From positions 472,846-536,845 of the forward strand of contig NZ_LACC01000011.1 in NCBI RefSeq assembly GCF_000967965.1: a stretch of 64,000 nt of DNA. The letters run 5' to 3'. The translations under genes and the position numbers were made by a program. The DNA comes from Pseudomonas fluorescens. GTDB lineage: Bacteria; Pseudomonadota; Gammaproteobacteria; Pseudomonadales; Pseudomonadaceae. The notes beneath the pieces are model-generated. The model worked only from the letters and a program-made list of their open reading frames with translations, was not told the DNA's origin and made no database searches. Below are positions 25,352 through 34,716 of the stretch, one piece after another (the stretch's first letter is position 1; every line of letters begins with the position of its first letter).

Positions 25352-27541
25352 TTACAGGCCATTGGCAGCCTTGAACTCGCGACGACGACGGTGCAGGACC
25401 GGCTCGGTGTAGCCGTTCGGCTGCTTCGTGCCTTCGACCACCAGTTCGACCGCCGCCTGGAAGGCGATGTTGCTGTCGAAGTTGGGGGCCAGCGGACGGT
25501 ACAGCGCGTCGCCGGCGTTCTGACGGTCAACCACCGGCGCCATGCGCTTGAGGCTTTCCATGACCTGCTCTTCGGTGACGATGCCGTGACGCAGCCAGTT
25601 GGCGATGTGCTGGCTGGAAATACGCAGCGTTGCACGGTCTTCCATCAGGCCGACGTCGTTGATGTCCGGCACTTTCGAACAGCCGACGCCCTGGTCGATC
25701 CAGCGCACGACGTAACCGAGAATGCCCTGGGAGTTGTTGTCCAGTTCGTTCTTGATCTGTTCGGCGGTCCACTGCGGGTTCACCGCCAGCGGGATGGTCA
25801 GGATGTCGTCCACCGACGCATGGGCACGCTTGGCCAGTTCGGCCTGACGGGCGAACACGTCAACCTTGTGGTAGTGCAGCGCGTGCAGGGCAGCAGCGGT
25901 CGGCGATGGTACCCAGGCGGTGTTGGCGCCAGCCATCGGGTGAGCGATTTTCTGTTCGAGCATCGCCGCCATCAGGTCAGGCATGGCCCACATGCCTTTA
26001 CCGATCTGCGCGCGACCTTGCAGGCCGGTGCTCAGACCGATATCGACATTGGAGTTCTCGTAGGCGCCGATCCATTTTTCCGCCTTCATGTCCGCCTTGC
26101 GCACCATCGGGCCGGCTTCCATGGAAGTGTGGATTTCATCGCCCGTGCGGTCGAGGAAACCGGTGTTGATGAACACCACGCGCTCGCTCGCCGCCTTGAT
26201 GCAGGCCTTGAGGTTGATCGTGGTACGACGCTCCTCGTCCATGATCCCGACTTTGAGGGTGTTGCGCGGCAGGCCCAACACGTCTTCGATGCGACCGAAC
26301 AGCTCGTTGGTGAACGCCGCTTCTTCAGGACCGTGCATCTTCGGCTTCACGATGTAGATGGAGCCGGTGCGGGTGTTTTTGCGCGAGGTGTTGCCGTTCA
26401 GGTTGTGCATCGATGCCAGGCAAGTCACCAGGCCATCGAGAATGCCTTCCGGTACTTCGTTACCGTCTTTGTCCAGAATCGCATCGATGGTCATCAGGTG
26501 ACCGACGTTACGCACGAACAGCAACGAACGACCGTGCAGGCTCAGTTCACTGCCATCGACCGCGGTGTAGGTGCGGTCGGCGTTCATGGTGCGGGTAAAG
26601 GTCTGACCGCCTTTAGCGACGTTTTCCGACAGATCGCCCTTCATCAGGCCGAGCCAGTTGCGGTAGATCACCACTTTGTCATCGGCGTCGACGGCGGCAA
26701 CCGAGTCTTCGCAGTCCATGATGGTGGTCAGCGCGGCTTCCATCAGGATGTCTTTGACGCCGGCCGCGTCGGTCTGACCGACCGGGGTGCTGGCGTCGAC
26801 CTGGATTTCGAAATGCAGGCCGTTGTTTTTCAGCAGGATCGCAGTCGGTGCAGCGGCATCGCCCTGGAAGCCGATCAGTTGCGCGTCGTTGCGCAGGCCG
26901 GTGTTGCTGCCGCCTTTGAGGGCGACCACCAGTTTGCCGTCGACGATCTTGTAGCCGGTGGAATCGACGTGGGAGCCGGCCGCCAAAGGCGCGGCTTCGT
27001 CGAGGAAGGCACGGGCGAAAGCGATGACCTTGTCGCCGCGTACCTTGTTGTAGCCTTTGCCTTTTTCCGCGCCGTCGGCTTCGCTGATGGCGTCGGTGCC
27101 GTAGAGCGCATCGTACAGCGAGCCCCAGCGGGCGTTCGAGGCATTGAGCGCGAAGCGGGCGTTCATGACAGGCACCACGAGCTGTGGGCCGGCCATGCGG
27201 GCGATTTCTTCATCGACGTTTTGCGTCGTTGCCTGGAAATCGGCCGCTTCTGGCAGCAGATAACCGATGTCTTGCAGGAAGGCTTTATAGGCTTTCGGGT
27301 CGTGCACCTGGGCTGTCCCAAGAGCTCGACGCGCCTGGTGCCAGCCATCGATACGAGCCTGGAAATCATCGCGTTTGGCGAGTAGGGCTTTGTTCTTCGG
27401 CGCCAGGTCATGGATGACCTTGTCGGCACCGGCCCAGAACTTATCGGCGGTGAGGCCGGTACCGGGAATGGCTTCGTTGTTCACGAAGTCGAACAGGACT
27501 TTGGCGACCTGCAGGCCACCGACTTGAACGTGTTCAGTCAT
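25352..27541 (-). CDS. glcB: Malate synthase G
   Basis: Condenses glyoxylate and acetyl-CoA to malate in the glyoxylate bypass or glycolate use. 729 aa from ATG 27541 ([21 protein letters not shown]), the canonical N-terminus; four codons upstream are excluded, and GAGG lies before the ATG. Conserved G-isoform blocks are [20 protein letters not shown], the catalytic-region [35 protein letters not shown] and [15 protein letters not shown]. It is monocistronic, with a terminator downstream and a 546-base spacer upstream. Confidence 0.96.
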   Translation of the reverse strand: MTEHVQVGGLQVAKVLFDFVNNEAIPGTGLTADKFWAGADKVIHDLAPKNKALLAKRDDFQARIDGWHQARRALGTAQVHDPKAYKAFLQDIGYLLPEAADFQATTQNVDEEIARMAGPQLVVPVMNARFALNASNARWGSLYDALYGTDAISEADGAEKGKGYNKVRGDKVIAFARAFLDEAAPLAAGSHVDSTGYKIVDGKLVVALKGGSNTGLRNDAQLIGFQGDAAAPTAILLKNNGLHFEIQVDASTPVGQTDAAGVKDILMEAALTTIMDCEDSVAAVDADDKVVIYRNWLGLMKGDLSENVAKGGQTFTRTMNADRTYTAVDGSELSLHGRSLLFVRNVGHLMTIDAILDKDGNEVPEGILDGLVTCLASMHNLNGNTSRKNTRTGSIYIVKPKMHGPEEAAFTNELFGRIEDVLGLPRNTLKVGIMDEERRTTINLKACIKAASERVVFINTGFLDRTGDEIHTSMEAGPMVRKADMKAEKWIGAYENSNVDIGLSTGLQGRAQIGKGMWAMPDLMAAMLEQKIAHPMAGANTAWVPSPTAAALHALHYHKVDVFARQAELAKRAHASVDDILTIPLAVNPQWTAEQIKNELDNNSQGILGYVVRWIDQGVGCSKVPDINDVGLMEDRATLRISSQHIANWLRHGIVTEEQVMESLKRMAPVVDRQNAGDALYRPLAPNFDSNIAFQAAVELVVEGTKQPNGYTEPVLHRRRREFKAANGL

Positions 27542-28087
27542 TGCTTGCCTCACTCTGCTCAGCTATTTCGCTTTTCAGCTCTTCAATTTAACAATGAAGC
27601 CTTTGGCCATTTAAACCACAAACCCCTCTACCAGTACATGCCCATGACAGGCGGCTGGGTTGGGACCAATCAACGGCTTGGGGCCTTGCTGACAGGGCTT
27701 TCAGGGTTGCGAACGTGCCTGCGGCAGACATCGATCCAGCGTTATGTAGTGCGCGCTGCGGCATACTACATGATGAATTGCGGTTGTGAAAATTAGACTA
27801 ATTACGTCGTTCTGCGACCCCATGACGCATTGCGGTCACGTCGGGGAGCGTGATGTTCTCAAAAAACTATTAGATTGTTCCAGTTAAATATCAAAAGTTG
27901 TACACGATTTGTTGGGTCAGTCAGATCGGCGGTGCCTTCATTCGCGAGCAGGCTCGCTCCCACTAAGGCCCGCGCAACCCTTGTGGGCGCGAGCCTGCTC
28001 GCGAAGGCGCCTGACCTGTCGGCGCAGGTCCAACCCTTGCCTATACTTGGTTCTCTATAACAAAAGTCATGACAAGAGGGCTGTGCC
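27542..28087. other. 546-base spacer between glcB and the GcvR-like gene
   Basis: Divergent promoters for glcB (left) and the ACT-domain gene (right) should lie here. I see no coding frame with plausible codon use. It holds an inverted repeat ATGTAGT-N14-ACTACAT at 27744-27771, a smaller TCACG/CGTGA pair at about 27836-27853, and the REP pair at 27942-28010. No clear sigma-54 site was found. Confidence 0.5.
27942..28010. repeat. REP pair, type 1, before the GcvR-like gene
   Basis: Inverted cores (cgcgagcaggctcgctcccac and gtgggcgcgagcctgctcgcg) are only about 20 bases apart. Confidence 0.88.
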
Positions 28088-28606
28088 ATGGACCACCTCG
28101 TACTCACTGTTTTTGCTCCGGACAAGCCCGGGCAAGTCGAGCGCATTGCCCAATGCATTGCCGAGCACGGCGGCAACTGGCTGGAAAGCCGCATGTCGCG
28201 CATGGCGGGACAATTCGCCGGGATTCTTCGGGTTGGGGTGCCGGCCGAGGCCTACGACGAACTGGTCGATGCCTTGCAGGGCTTGTCCGCCCATGGCATT
28301 CGCGTGTTGATCGCTGAAAGCGGTATCGAACAATCCTGCACCTGGAAACCGATCGCCATGGAACTGGTGGGCAATGATCGCCCGGGGATCGTGCGTGACA
28401 TCACGCGCTTGCTGAGCGAGCAGGGGGTGAGTCTGGAGCGGCTGGTCACCGAAGTGCGTCCGGCACCGATGAGCAGCGAGCCGTTGTTCCATGCCGAAGC
28501 GATTCTTGCGGTCCCGCTGACGCTGTCGCTGGACGTACTGCAATCGCGGCTGGAAACCCTGGCTGACGACCTGATGGTCGAGTTGGTGCTGCGCAGTGAA
28601 CCCTGA
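28088..28606 (+). CDS. ACT-domain regulator, glycine cleavage system repressor-like
   Basis: 172-aa protein made of two ACT domains (LTVFAPDKPGQVERIAQCIAEHGGNW at 6-31; MELVGNDRPGIVRDITRLLSEQGVSL at about 95-120), the layout of GcvR, which in E. coli blocks GcvA activation of gcv genes when glycine is low. It has no DNA-binding domain. In Pseudomonas the direct partner is not established, so the gcvR name is not applied. The following spacer holds DnaA-box-like sequences. Confidence 0.85.
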   Translation: MDHLVLTVFAPDKPGQVERIAQCIAEHGGNWLESRMSRMAGQFAGILRVGVPAEAYDELVDALQGLSAHGIRVLIAESGIEQSCTWKPIAMELVGNDRPGIVRDITRLLSEQGVSLERLVTEVRPAPMSSEPLFHAEAILAVPLTLSLDVLQSRLETLADDLMVELVLRSEP

Positions 28607-28611
28607 TCAGG

Positions 28612-28850
28612 TTATCCAAGTTAAACGTGCACCCGCCTGTGGATAACCTGTAGAGACACCCCGCCAGGCCACGCCGACCGGGGTTCTTCATGTTTTGATC
28701 AAAAAACAAGCAGTTTCAGATACTTGCACACAAACGGCGGGGATCACGCTGTGGATAACCTTGGGAAGGAATGATGCAGGCCACGGGAGACGTGGCCTGT
28801 AGGTGTTTGTATGTTTTTTGATCAGCTGCGGCGGCGCAAACTTATCCACG
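28612..28850. other. Cluster of DnaA-box-like sites and a hairpin
   Basis: Two exact matches to the DnaA box consensus in reverse orientation (TGTGGATAA at 28638-28646 and 28750-28758) and two one-mismatch forms (TTATCCAAG at 28612-28620; TTATCCACG at 28842-28850, inside the end of rarD) occur within 240 bases. The palindrome TTTTGATCAAAA is near 28693, and a perfect 9-bp hairpin CAGGCCACG-ggaga-CGTGGCCTG is at 28778-28800. Nothing marks it as the chromosome origin (no dnaA, dnaN or gidA nearby). Confidence 0.4.
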
Positions 28851-29709
28851 CATCGATGCTGTAAACCGCCAGGCCGGCCCAGATAAACATGAACGCTACC
28901 AAGGTGCTGGACGACAGGTGCTCGCCAAACAGCAGGACCGCTTGCAGCAGAACCAGGGTCGGCGCCAGGTACTGGAGAAACCCCAGTGTCGTGTAGGGCA
29001 AATGCCGTGCGGCAGCGTTGAAGCAGACCAGCGGCACCAGCGTGATCGGGCCGGCGGCGACCAGCCACCAGGCTTGGGAGGTGGTCCAGAATTCGGCCTG
29101 GGCGCTGCTGGCCGTCGGATTGAGCAGCAACCAACCGAGGGCAATCGGTACCAGCATCCAGGTTTCCACCACCAGCCCCGGCAGTGCCTTGACCGGTGCC
29201 TGCTTGCGAATCAGGCCATAGAAACCGAAGGTCAGTGCCAACACCAGCGACACCCATGGCAGGCTGCCGACTTGCCAGACCTGTTGCGCCACACCGACAG
29301 CCGCCAGCCCGACGGCAATCCATTGCATGCGCCGCAGCCGTTCGCCAAGGATCAGCATGCCCAGCAACACGTTCACCAAGGGGTTGATGTAGTAACCGAG
29401 GCTGGCCTCCAGCATGCGTCCGTTGTTCACCGACCAGACGTAGGTCAGCCAGTTGGCTGCTATCAGCGCACCGCTCAGGGCCAGGATCGCCAGCCGTCGT
29501 GGATTCTCCCGCAGCTCGCGCCACCAGCCGGGATGCTTCCAGACCATCAGCAACAAGGCGCCGAACAGCGCTGACCACAGCACCCGGTGGATGATGATTT
29601 CCACGGCGGGCACACTGGCGATGGCTTTGAAGTAGAGGGGGAAAAGTCCCCAGATGATGTAGGCACTCAGGCCCAGAATGTACCCGCGACGCGGGTTGGC
29701 GGCTTGCAT
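28822..29709 (-). CDS. rarD: RarD protein, EamA/DMT transporter family
   Basis: 295-aa inner-membrane protein with about ten TM helices in two EamA-like halves. The N-terminal signature (GYILGLSAYIIWGLFPLYFKAIASVPAVEIIIHRVLWS) and the block LTYVWSVNNGRMLEASLGYYINPLVNVLLGMLILGERL identify the RarD branch. The transported solute is unknown; the name comes from chloramphenicol-sensitivity reports. It is convergent with the ACT gene. Confidence 0.92.
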   Translation of the reverse strand: MQAANPRRGYILGLSAYIIWGLFPLYFKAIASVPAVEIIIHRVLWSALFGALLLMVWKHPGWWRELRENPRRLAILALSGALIAANWLTYVWSVNNGRMLEASLGYYINPLVNVLLGMLILGERLRRMQWIAVGLAAVGVAQQVWQVGSLPWVSLVLALTFGFYGLIRKQAPVKALPGLVVETWMLVPIALGWLLLNPTASSAQAEFWTTSQAWWLVAAGPITLVPLVCFNAAARHLPYTTLGFLQYLAPTLVLLQAVLLFGEHLSSSTLVAFMFIWAGLAVYSIDAWISLRRRS

Positions 29710-29809
29710 GCAGAATCCTTGCTTAGGCAGCTAACAAAGAGGGGATTGTAAGGAGATTTGTCTGCGAATGTCCTGACTGAATAGGTTGGGTATTTGTGAA
29801 CACAAACAA

Positions 29810-29902
29810 CTGTGGGCGCGAGCTTGCTCGCGATGGCGGTATGTCAGTCAAAGTTGTGCTGAATGTATCGCCGTCATCGCGAGCAAGCTCGCTCCCACAG
29901 GG
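29810..29902. repeat. REP pair, type 1 (aagctcgctc subtype)
   Basis: Inverted cores (gtgggcgcgagcttgctcgcg and tcgcgagcaagctcgctccc) with about 50 bases between. Confidence 0.87.
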
Positions 29903-29914
29903 GGGCAGGGTGGG

Positions 29915-30889
29915 TCAGAACAACTTCAGTGGCTCTTCGTTAAGAGCCGCCAGTTGCTCGCGCAACGCCAACACCTGATCCCCCCAATAACGCTCGGTGC
30001 CAAACCACGGGAAACTGCGGGGGAATGCCGGGTCTTCCCAGCGGCGGGCGAGCCAGGCGCTGTAGTGCATCAGGCGCAAGGCGCGCAGCGGTTCGATCAA
30101 GGCCAGTTCACGCGGGTCGAAGTCGTGGAATTCGTTGTAGCCGTCCATCAGTTCCGACAACTGGCTCAGGCAATCCTGACGATCGCCGGCGAGCATCATC
30201 CAGATGTCCTGTACCGCCGGGCCCATGCGGCAGTCGTCGAGGTCGACGATATGGAACATTTCGTCACGGCACATCATGTTGCCCGGGTGGCAGTCCCCGT
30301 GCATGCGGATGTTCTGGTGCGGTGTGTTGCTGTAGGCATCTTCCACGCGCTTGAGCAGATCGCGGGCCACCGATTCGTAGGCCGGCAGCAGGCTGCGGGG
30401 GATGAAGTTGCCGTCGAGCAGTGTGGCCAGCGAGTCATGGCCGAAGTTTTTTACCGCCAGCGCTTCACGGTGCTCGAACGGCCGGGTCGAGCCGACCGCA
30501 TGCAGGCGCCCGAGCAACTGGCCCAGGCGATACAGCTGGTCGAGATTGCCCGGCTCCGGTGCGCGGCCGCCACGGCGGGGGAACAGGGTGAAGCGGAATC
30601 CGTTGTGTTCGTGCAGGGTTTCACCGTTGTGGATCAACGGCGCCACAACCGGCACCTCGCAGTCGGCGAGTTCGGCGGTGAACTGGTGCTCTTCCAGAAT
30701 CGCTTCGTTGGTCCAGCGTTGCGGCCGGTAGAACTTGGCGATCAGCGGCTCGGCGTCTTCGATACCGACCTGATAGACGCGGTTCTCGTAGCTGTTGAGC
30801 GCCAGGATGCGCGCGTCGCTGAGAAAGCCGATGCTTTCAACGGCGTCGAGCACGAGGTCTGGTGTGAGGGTTTCAAACGGGTGGGCCAT
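29915..30889 (-). CDS. srkA: YihE/SrkA-type stress response serine/threonine kinase
   Basis: 324-aa cytosolic kinase of the aminoglycoside phosphotransferase/choline kinase fold. ATG 30889 (MAHPFETLTPDLVLDAVES) has AGGAG upstream; the longer frame to 31018 covers a REP. Visible motifs are NSYENRVYQVG (nucleotide loop), the lysine in PLIAKFYRP, the catalytic loop MHGDCHPGNMM and the metal-binding IVDLDDCRMGP. E. coli SrkA counters MazEF-linked death under stress. The gene stands alone between two REP pairs. Confidence 0.9.
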   Translation of the reverse strand: MAHPFETLTPDLVLDAVESIGFLSDARILALNSYENRVYQVGIEDAEPLIAKFYRPQRWTNEAILEEHQFTAELADCEVPVVAPLIHNGETLHEHNGFRFTLFPRRGGRAPEPGNLDQLYRLGQLLGRLHAVGSTRPFEHREALAVKNFGHDSLATLLDGNFIPRSLLPAYESVARDLLKRVEDAYSNTPHQNIRMHGDCHPGNMMCRDEMFHIVDLDDCRMGPAVQDIWMMLAGDRQDCLSQLSELMDGYNEFHDFDPRELALIEPLRALRLMHYSAWLARRWEDPAFPRSFPWFGTERYWGDQVLALREQLAALNEEPLKLF

Positions 30890-30987
30890 GCTGACTCCTG
30901 CGCGCAGCAGGCTGCTGCGTCCGGCCAGGCATGGTAGCGCAGACGGCGCGGTTTTAGGGGGCGGGCTTGAGATGTGCGTTGTTTGCG

Positions 30988-31078
30988 CTGACGCTATCGC
31001 GAGCAAGCTCGCTCCCACAGGTCATGCGCCAGACTTGAAATCGCGCCAATCCTGTGGGAGCGAGCTTGCTCGCGATGA
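30988..31078. repeat. REP pair, type 1 (aagctcgctc subtype)
   Basis: Inverted cores (tatcgcgagcaagctcgctc and gtgggagcgagcttgctcgc) flank about 40 bases; the right end is next to the phosphatase stop. Confidence 0.88.
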
Positions 31079-31085
31079 GGGCCTG

Positions 31086-32987
31086 TCAGGCGCCGACGAT
31101 CCCGCCATCTTCCCGCGAAATCGCCATCACCGAAGACCGCGGCTTGCCGTTGGGCAGGTGCTCGGGGAAGGTCGAGCCGCCGTTTTCACCCGGATGCTGA
31201 ATCCCGACAAACAGGGTCTTCTGATCCGGCGAGAAGCTGATCCCCGTCACTTCACAACCTACCGGGCCAACCATGAAGCGGCGAATCTCGCCGGTTACCG
31301 GGTCGGCACAGAGCATCTGGTTGTTGCCCATGCCGGCAAAGTCTCCGGCGTTGCTCGAATCACCGTCGGTGAGAATCCACAAGCGTCCGGCCTTGTCGAA
31401 GCCCAAACCGTCCGGGCTGTTGAACATGTTCTGCGGCGTGATGTTCGACGATCCGCCTTTTGGTGTACCGGCGTGAACCCCCGGATTACCGGCGACGACG
31501 AACAGGTCCCAGGCAAAAGTTTTCGAGCCGTGATCGTCACGCTCAGTGCGCCAGCGCAGGATCTGCCCGTAGACGTTCTTCTCCCGCGGGTTCGGCCCGC
31601 CCACCGGTTGCCCGTCTTCGCCGCGTTTGGCGTTGTTGGTCAGCGTGCAGTAGACCTGGCCATCCTTGGGGCTGACCACGATCCATTCCGGGCGGTCCAT
31701 TCGCGTGGCCTTCACCACGCTGGCAGCCAGGCGGGCGTGGATCAGCACTTCGGCCTGATCGGCAAAGCCGCTGCTGGCGTCGATGCCGTTTTTGCCGTGG
31801 GTCAGTTCGATCCATTCACCTTGGCCTTTCGGGTGATCGACGTTGCCGTCGCCGGCATCGAAACGCGCCACGTACAGGGTGCCGTGGTCGAGAATGTCGC
31901 GGTTGGCCTTGGGGTTCTTGTGGTCGATCTTGTCGCGGCTGACGAATTTGTAGATGAACTCACCGCGTTCGTCGTCGCCCATGTACACCACGGCATGGCC
32001 ATCGCCGGTTTCGGCCAGGGCGGCGTTTTCGTGTTTGAAGCGCCCCAGGGCCGTGCGTTTGACCGGCGTCGATTTCGGATCGAACGGATCGATCTCCACC
32101 ACCCAGCCATGACGGTTGAGTTCGTTGGGGTTCTTCGCCATGTCGAAGCGCTCGTCGTGGGGGTGCCAGTTGATTTCTTTGCTGGTGGCCACCACGCCGT
32201 AGCGTTTCTGCGCCGGGTCGAATTTCTGCTCGGCGTTGCTGCTGCCGAAGCAGTCGGTGAAGTTCTCTTCACAGGTCAGATAGGTGCCCCACGGCGTCTT
32301 GCCGTTGGCGCAGTTCTGGAACGTACCGAGGACGTTCTTGCCGTGCGGATCGGCGCTGGTTTTGAGCAGGGCATGTCCGGCGGCCGGGCCGCTCAGGGTG
32401 ATGGGTGCGTTGCCGTGAATGCGGCGGTTGTAGCGCGAGCCCTGGACGAATTGCCATTGGCCGTTCTTGCGCTGCACTTCAATCACCGACACACCTTCGC
32501 AGGCCAGCGCCTTGCGCACTTCTTCCGCCGATTGCGGCATGCCGCCGTGGGCGTAGAGGTAGCGGTAGTTGGTGTATTCGTTGTTGATCGCCATCAGCGC
32601 CCGATCTTTTTCGCCCGGAAACTCGAACAGGCTCATGCCGTCGTTGTTGTCGCCGAACTGGACTTCCTGATGTTCGGCGCTGCCGTTGCCGCTCGGGTCG
32701 AACGCCGGACCGTCCTTGTGCAGTGGCTGGCCCCAGCTGATCAGCACCGAGGACTTGTAGCCCGCTGGCAGGGTGATGGAATCGCTGGTGGCGGCGGCAA
32801 TGCTGTCGAAGCCCAACAACTGGCTGTTGCCGGCGCTGACACTGGCGGCCATCACGCTGCGGCTCAGCAGGTTGCCACCGAGGAACATCGCAGCGCCGCA
32901 TAGGGCACCCGCGCTGATGAAGCCGCGACGGCTGAGGCCGACCATGTTTTCGAGGTCGGTGGACTGGTTTTCTTCTAATAGGCTCAT
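31086..32987 (-). CDS. phoX: PhoX-family alkaline phosphatase (DUF839), Tat-exported
   Basis: 633 aa. A twin-arginine signal begins the protein (GLSRRGFISAGALCGAAMFLGG, R20-R21), so it is exported folded, probably with metal bound. The mature part is PhoX/DUF839: INNEYTNYRYLYAHGG, PWGTYLTCEENFTDCFG, YRDERGEFIYKFVS-like block (GDDERGEFIYKFVS), and the C-terminal FVGIQHPGENGGST. PhoX enzymes use Ca/Fe and remove phosphate from many esters. No good Pho box was visible in the 67-base upstream spacer. Confidence 0.9.
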   Translation of the reverse strand: MSLLEENQSTDLENMVGLSRRGFISAGALCGAAMFLGGNLLSRSVMAASVSAGNSQLLGFDSIAAATSDSITLPAGYKSSVLISWGQPLHKDGPAFDPSGNGSAEHQEVQFGDNNDGMSLFEFPGEKDRALMAINNEYTNYRYLYAHGGMPQSAEEVRKALACEGVSVIEVQRKNGQWQFVQGSRYNRRIHGNAPITLSGPAAGHALLKTSADPHGKNVLGTFQNCANGKTPWGTYLTCEENFTDCFGSSNAEQKFDPAQKRYGVVATSKEINWHPHDERFDMAKNPNELNRHGWVVEIDPFDPKSTPVKRTALGRFKHENAALAETGDGHAVVYMGDDERGEFIYKFVSRDKIDHKNPKANRDILDHGTLYVARFDAGDGNVDHPKGQGEWIELTHGKNGIDASSGFADQAEVLIHARLAASVVKATRMDRPEWIVVSPKDGQVYCTLTNNAKRGEDGQPVGGPNPREKNVYGQILRWRTERDDHGSKTFAWDLFVVAGNPGVHAGTPKGGSSNITPQNMFNSPDGLGFDKAGRLWILTDGDSSNAGDFAGMGNNQMLCADPVTGEIRRFMVGPVGCEVTGISFSPDQKTLFVGIQHPGENGGSTFPEHLPNGKPRSSVMAISREDGGIVGA

Positions 32988-33054
32988 TTCAGGCTCCCTG
33001 CGGATTTTGCAGACACCTTAAAGATGAGTAATGAACCTTTTGTTGCAGTTCTGC

Positions 33055-33819
33055 TTACAGTGGCGTGCCCAGCAGAACCCTGGACGGCGAGAACTCGACG
33101 CGCACCGGCTTTCCGCAGGTCAACCCCGATGCTTGCAGATGACTCGGTTCGGCCAAGGCGCATAGGGTCAGGCCATTGGGCAGGGTGATGCGCACTTCGC
33201 TGGGGCCATCGTCGGCGTCGAGAATTTTTTCGATGCTGCCCCTGAGGCAATTGTTTCCAGGCGTTTCGGCGGAATCGCTTTCCAGCACGTCGAGCCAGCC
33301 GGCCTTGATCAATGCCACAACTTCGGTGCCGATTTGCAGCTCCAGGCGCTCGGTGCTGTCGTGGGTGATTTGCGCGTCGACGATCACGCCATCGGCGACT
33401 TTGAGGCGAATCAGGTCGTTGCGCCCCTGAGGTTCAATCGCTACTACCTTGCCGTGCAACTGGTTGCGCGCGCTGGTGCGCAGCATCAGGCGCCCGAGCA
33501 GATCCAGATCGCTCGCGTCTTCGGCAGCTTCCAGCACCTGGGCCTGCAAGGCTTGCAGCTTCTGGTACAGCCGCAGCACCCGCTCCCCCTCGTTGGACAG
33601 GCGCGCACCGCCACCGCCCTTGCCGCCGACAATCCGCTCCACCAGCGGCTTCTGCGCCAGGTTGTTCAGCTCATCGATCGCATCCCAGGCGGCCTTGTAG
33701 CTCAGGCCTGCGCTTTTGGCCGCGCGGGTGATCGAGCCTTGTTCGGCGATGTGCTGCAACAGGGCGATGCGCTGCGGACGGCGGACAATGTGCTGGGACA
33801 GCAAGGTTGGCAAAGACAT
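33055..33819 (-). CDS. modE: ModE-type molybdate-responsive transcriptional regulator
   Basis: 254 aa: N-terminal winged HTH (about 12-100; RIALLQHIAEQGSITRAAKSAGLSYKAAWDAIDELN and the glycine-rich GGKGGGGARLSNEGERVLRLY typical of ModE), then two TOBE/Mop domains (about 112-180 with SARNQLHGKVVAIE, and 185-252) that bind molybdate. The usual targets modABC are not in this window, so it acts in trans or on distant operons. It is separated from comF by 63 bases and reads the same way. Confidence 0.9.
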   Translation of the reverse strand: MSLPTLLSQHIVRRPQRIALLQHIAEQGSITRAAKSAGLSYKAAWDAIDELNNLAQKPLVERIVGGKGGGGARLSNEGERVLRLYQKLQALQAQVLEAAEDASDLDLLGRLMLRTSARNQLHGKVVAIEPQGRNDLIRLKVADGVIVDAQITHDSTERLELQIGTEVVALIKAGWLDVLESDSAETPGNNCLRGSIEKILDADDGPSEVRITLPNGLTLCALAEPSHLQASGLTCGKPVRVEFSPSRVLLGTPL

Positions 33820-33882
33820 GGCAAGTCGCTTTGGGTGGTGACGATGATGAGGACGTTGGTCGCTTGGGCCGTGCGAGTCAAG

Positions 33883-34623
33883 TCAGGGTGTCTCGCCGGG
33901 TTTGGGCGTGCGGGCCAGGCAATAGACGTCGACTCTCACCGCCCCGGCGTCCATTAGCAGGCGAGCCAGGGCCTGGGTCGTGGCACCGGTGGTCAGTACG
34001 TCGTCGACCAGGGCCAGGTGCCGGCCTTTGACGACTGCGCCGGGTGCCAGGGAGAAAGCGTTGCGCAGGTTCTTTCGTCGGGCTTCGGCGTTCAAGGCCT
34101 GTTGGGCGTCGGTGTCCTGGGTGCGCAGCAGCAACCGTTCGTCGCAAGGGATATCGAGACTCGCACTCAACCAGTGAGCCAGCATCGCCGCCTGATTGAA
34201 GCCGCGCTGGCGCAGGCGCCGGGTGGCCAGCGGCACCGGGATCAGCGCATTGGGGCGCTGCAGATCGCCTTCGAAGCGATGTTGCAGGTATTGAGCAAGA
34301 AGTTCGGCGAGCAGGCGACCGAATGGCCACTTGGCGTTGTGTTTGAAGCGGGTGATCAGGCTGTCTACCGGAAAGCTGTAGGTCCAGGGCGCAATCACTT
34401 GCTCGAAGGCCGGTGGCTGCTTCAGGCAATGGCCGCAGGTGAGGCCCGCGGCCGGGAGCGGCAGGGCGCAGGTCAGGCAGTGATCGCCGAGCCAGGGCAA
34501 CTCGATTTCGCAGGCCGTGCAGACGGGAGGGATGCCGTCGGCCGCTTCATCGCACAAAAGGCATGATTGTTTGTTTTTTAACCAGATGTAAACCGGTCCT
34601 TCGTATCGTGGTTGACAGCGCAT
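33883..34623 (-). CDS. ComF family phosphoribosyltransferase-like protein
   Basis: 246 aa. An N-terminal four-pair cysteine zinc region (C21, C24, C35, C38, C49, C52, C63, C66) is followed by a type I phosphoribosyltransferase fold with the PRPP loop LALVDDVLTTGATTQAL (about 203-219). Family members include ComF (DNA uptake) and E. coli GntX. The actual reaction is not established. It is divergent from bioB, with a 93-base shared promoter region, as in many Pseudomonas. Confidence 0.9.
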   Translation of the reverse strand: MRCQPRYEGPVYIWLKNKQSCLLCDEAADGIPPVCTACEIELPWLGDHCLTCALPLPAAGLTCGHCLKQPPAFEQVIAPWTYSFPVDSLITRFKHNAKWPFGRLLAELLAQYLQHRFEGDLQRPNALIPVPLATRRLRQRGFNQAAMLAHWLSASLDIPCDERLLLRTQDTDAQQALNAEARRKNLRNAFSLAPGAVVKGRHLALVDDVLTTGATTQALARLLMDAGAVRVDVYCLARTPKPGETP

Positions 34624-34716
34624 CGCTCTTCCTTAAATATGCCGAAACATCTGTGAAGCGACTGTGACATTCCATTATCCAGCCGCCTGCCAAAGCATAA
34701 TTCAAAGGAAACGCCC

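Noticed and set aside
25331..27385. 684-codon plus-strand frame opposite glcB
   Set aside because: It is a shadow of malate synthase G, whose conserved blocks cover the whole interval; there is no ribosome site or recognisable protein.
28612..28850. Chromosomal replication origin
   Set aside because: DnaA-like boxes are present, but there are no dnaA, dnaN, gidA or rpmH genes and no extended AT-rich unwinding region.
30795..32903. 702-codon plus-strand frame opposite the kinase and PhoX genes
   Set aside because: It spans two real genes and the REP between them, so it cannot be one gene.
32988..33054. Pho box upstream of phoX
   Set aside because: No pair of CTGTCAT-like repeats at 11-base spacing was found in the short spacer.
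34570..34716. Possible BirA operator near bioB (TGTAAACC-like string at about 34588)
   Set aside because: Only one half-site is present, it lies inside comF, and no matching inverted half at 15-16 bases was found.
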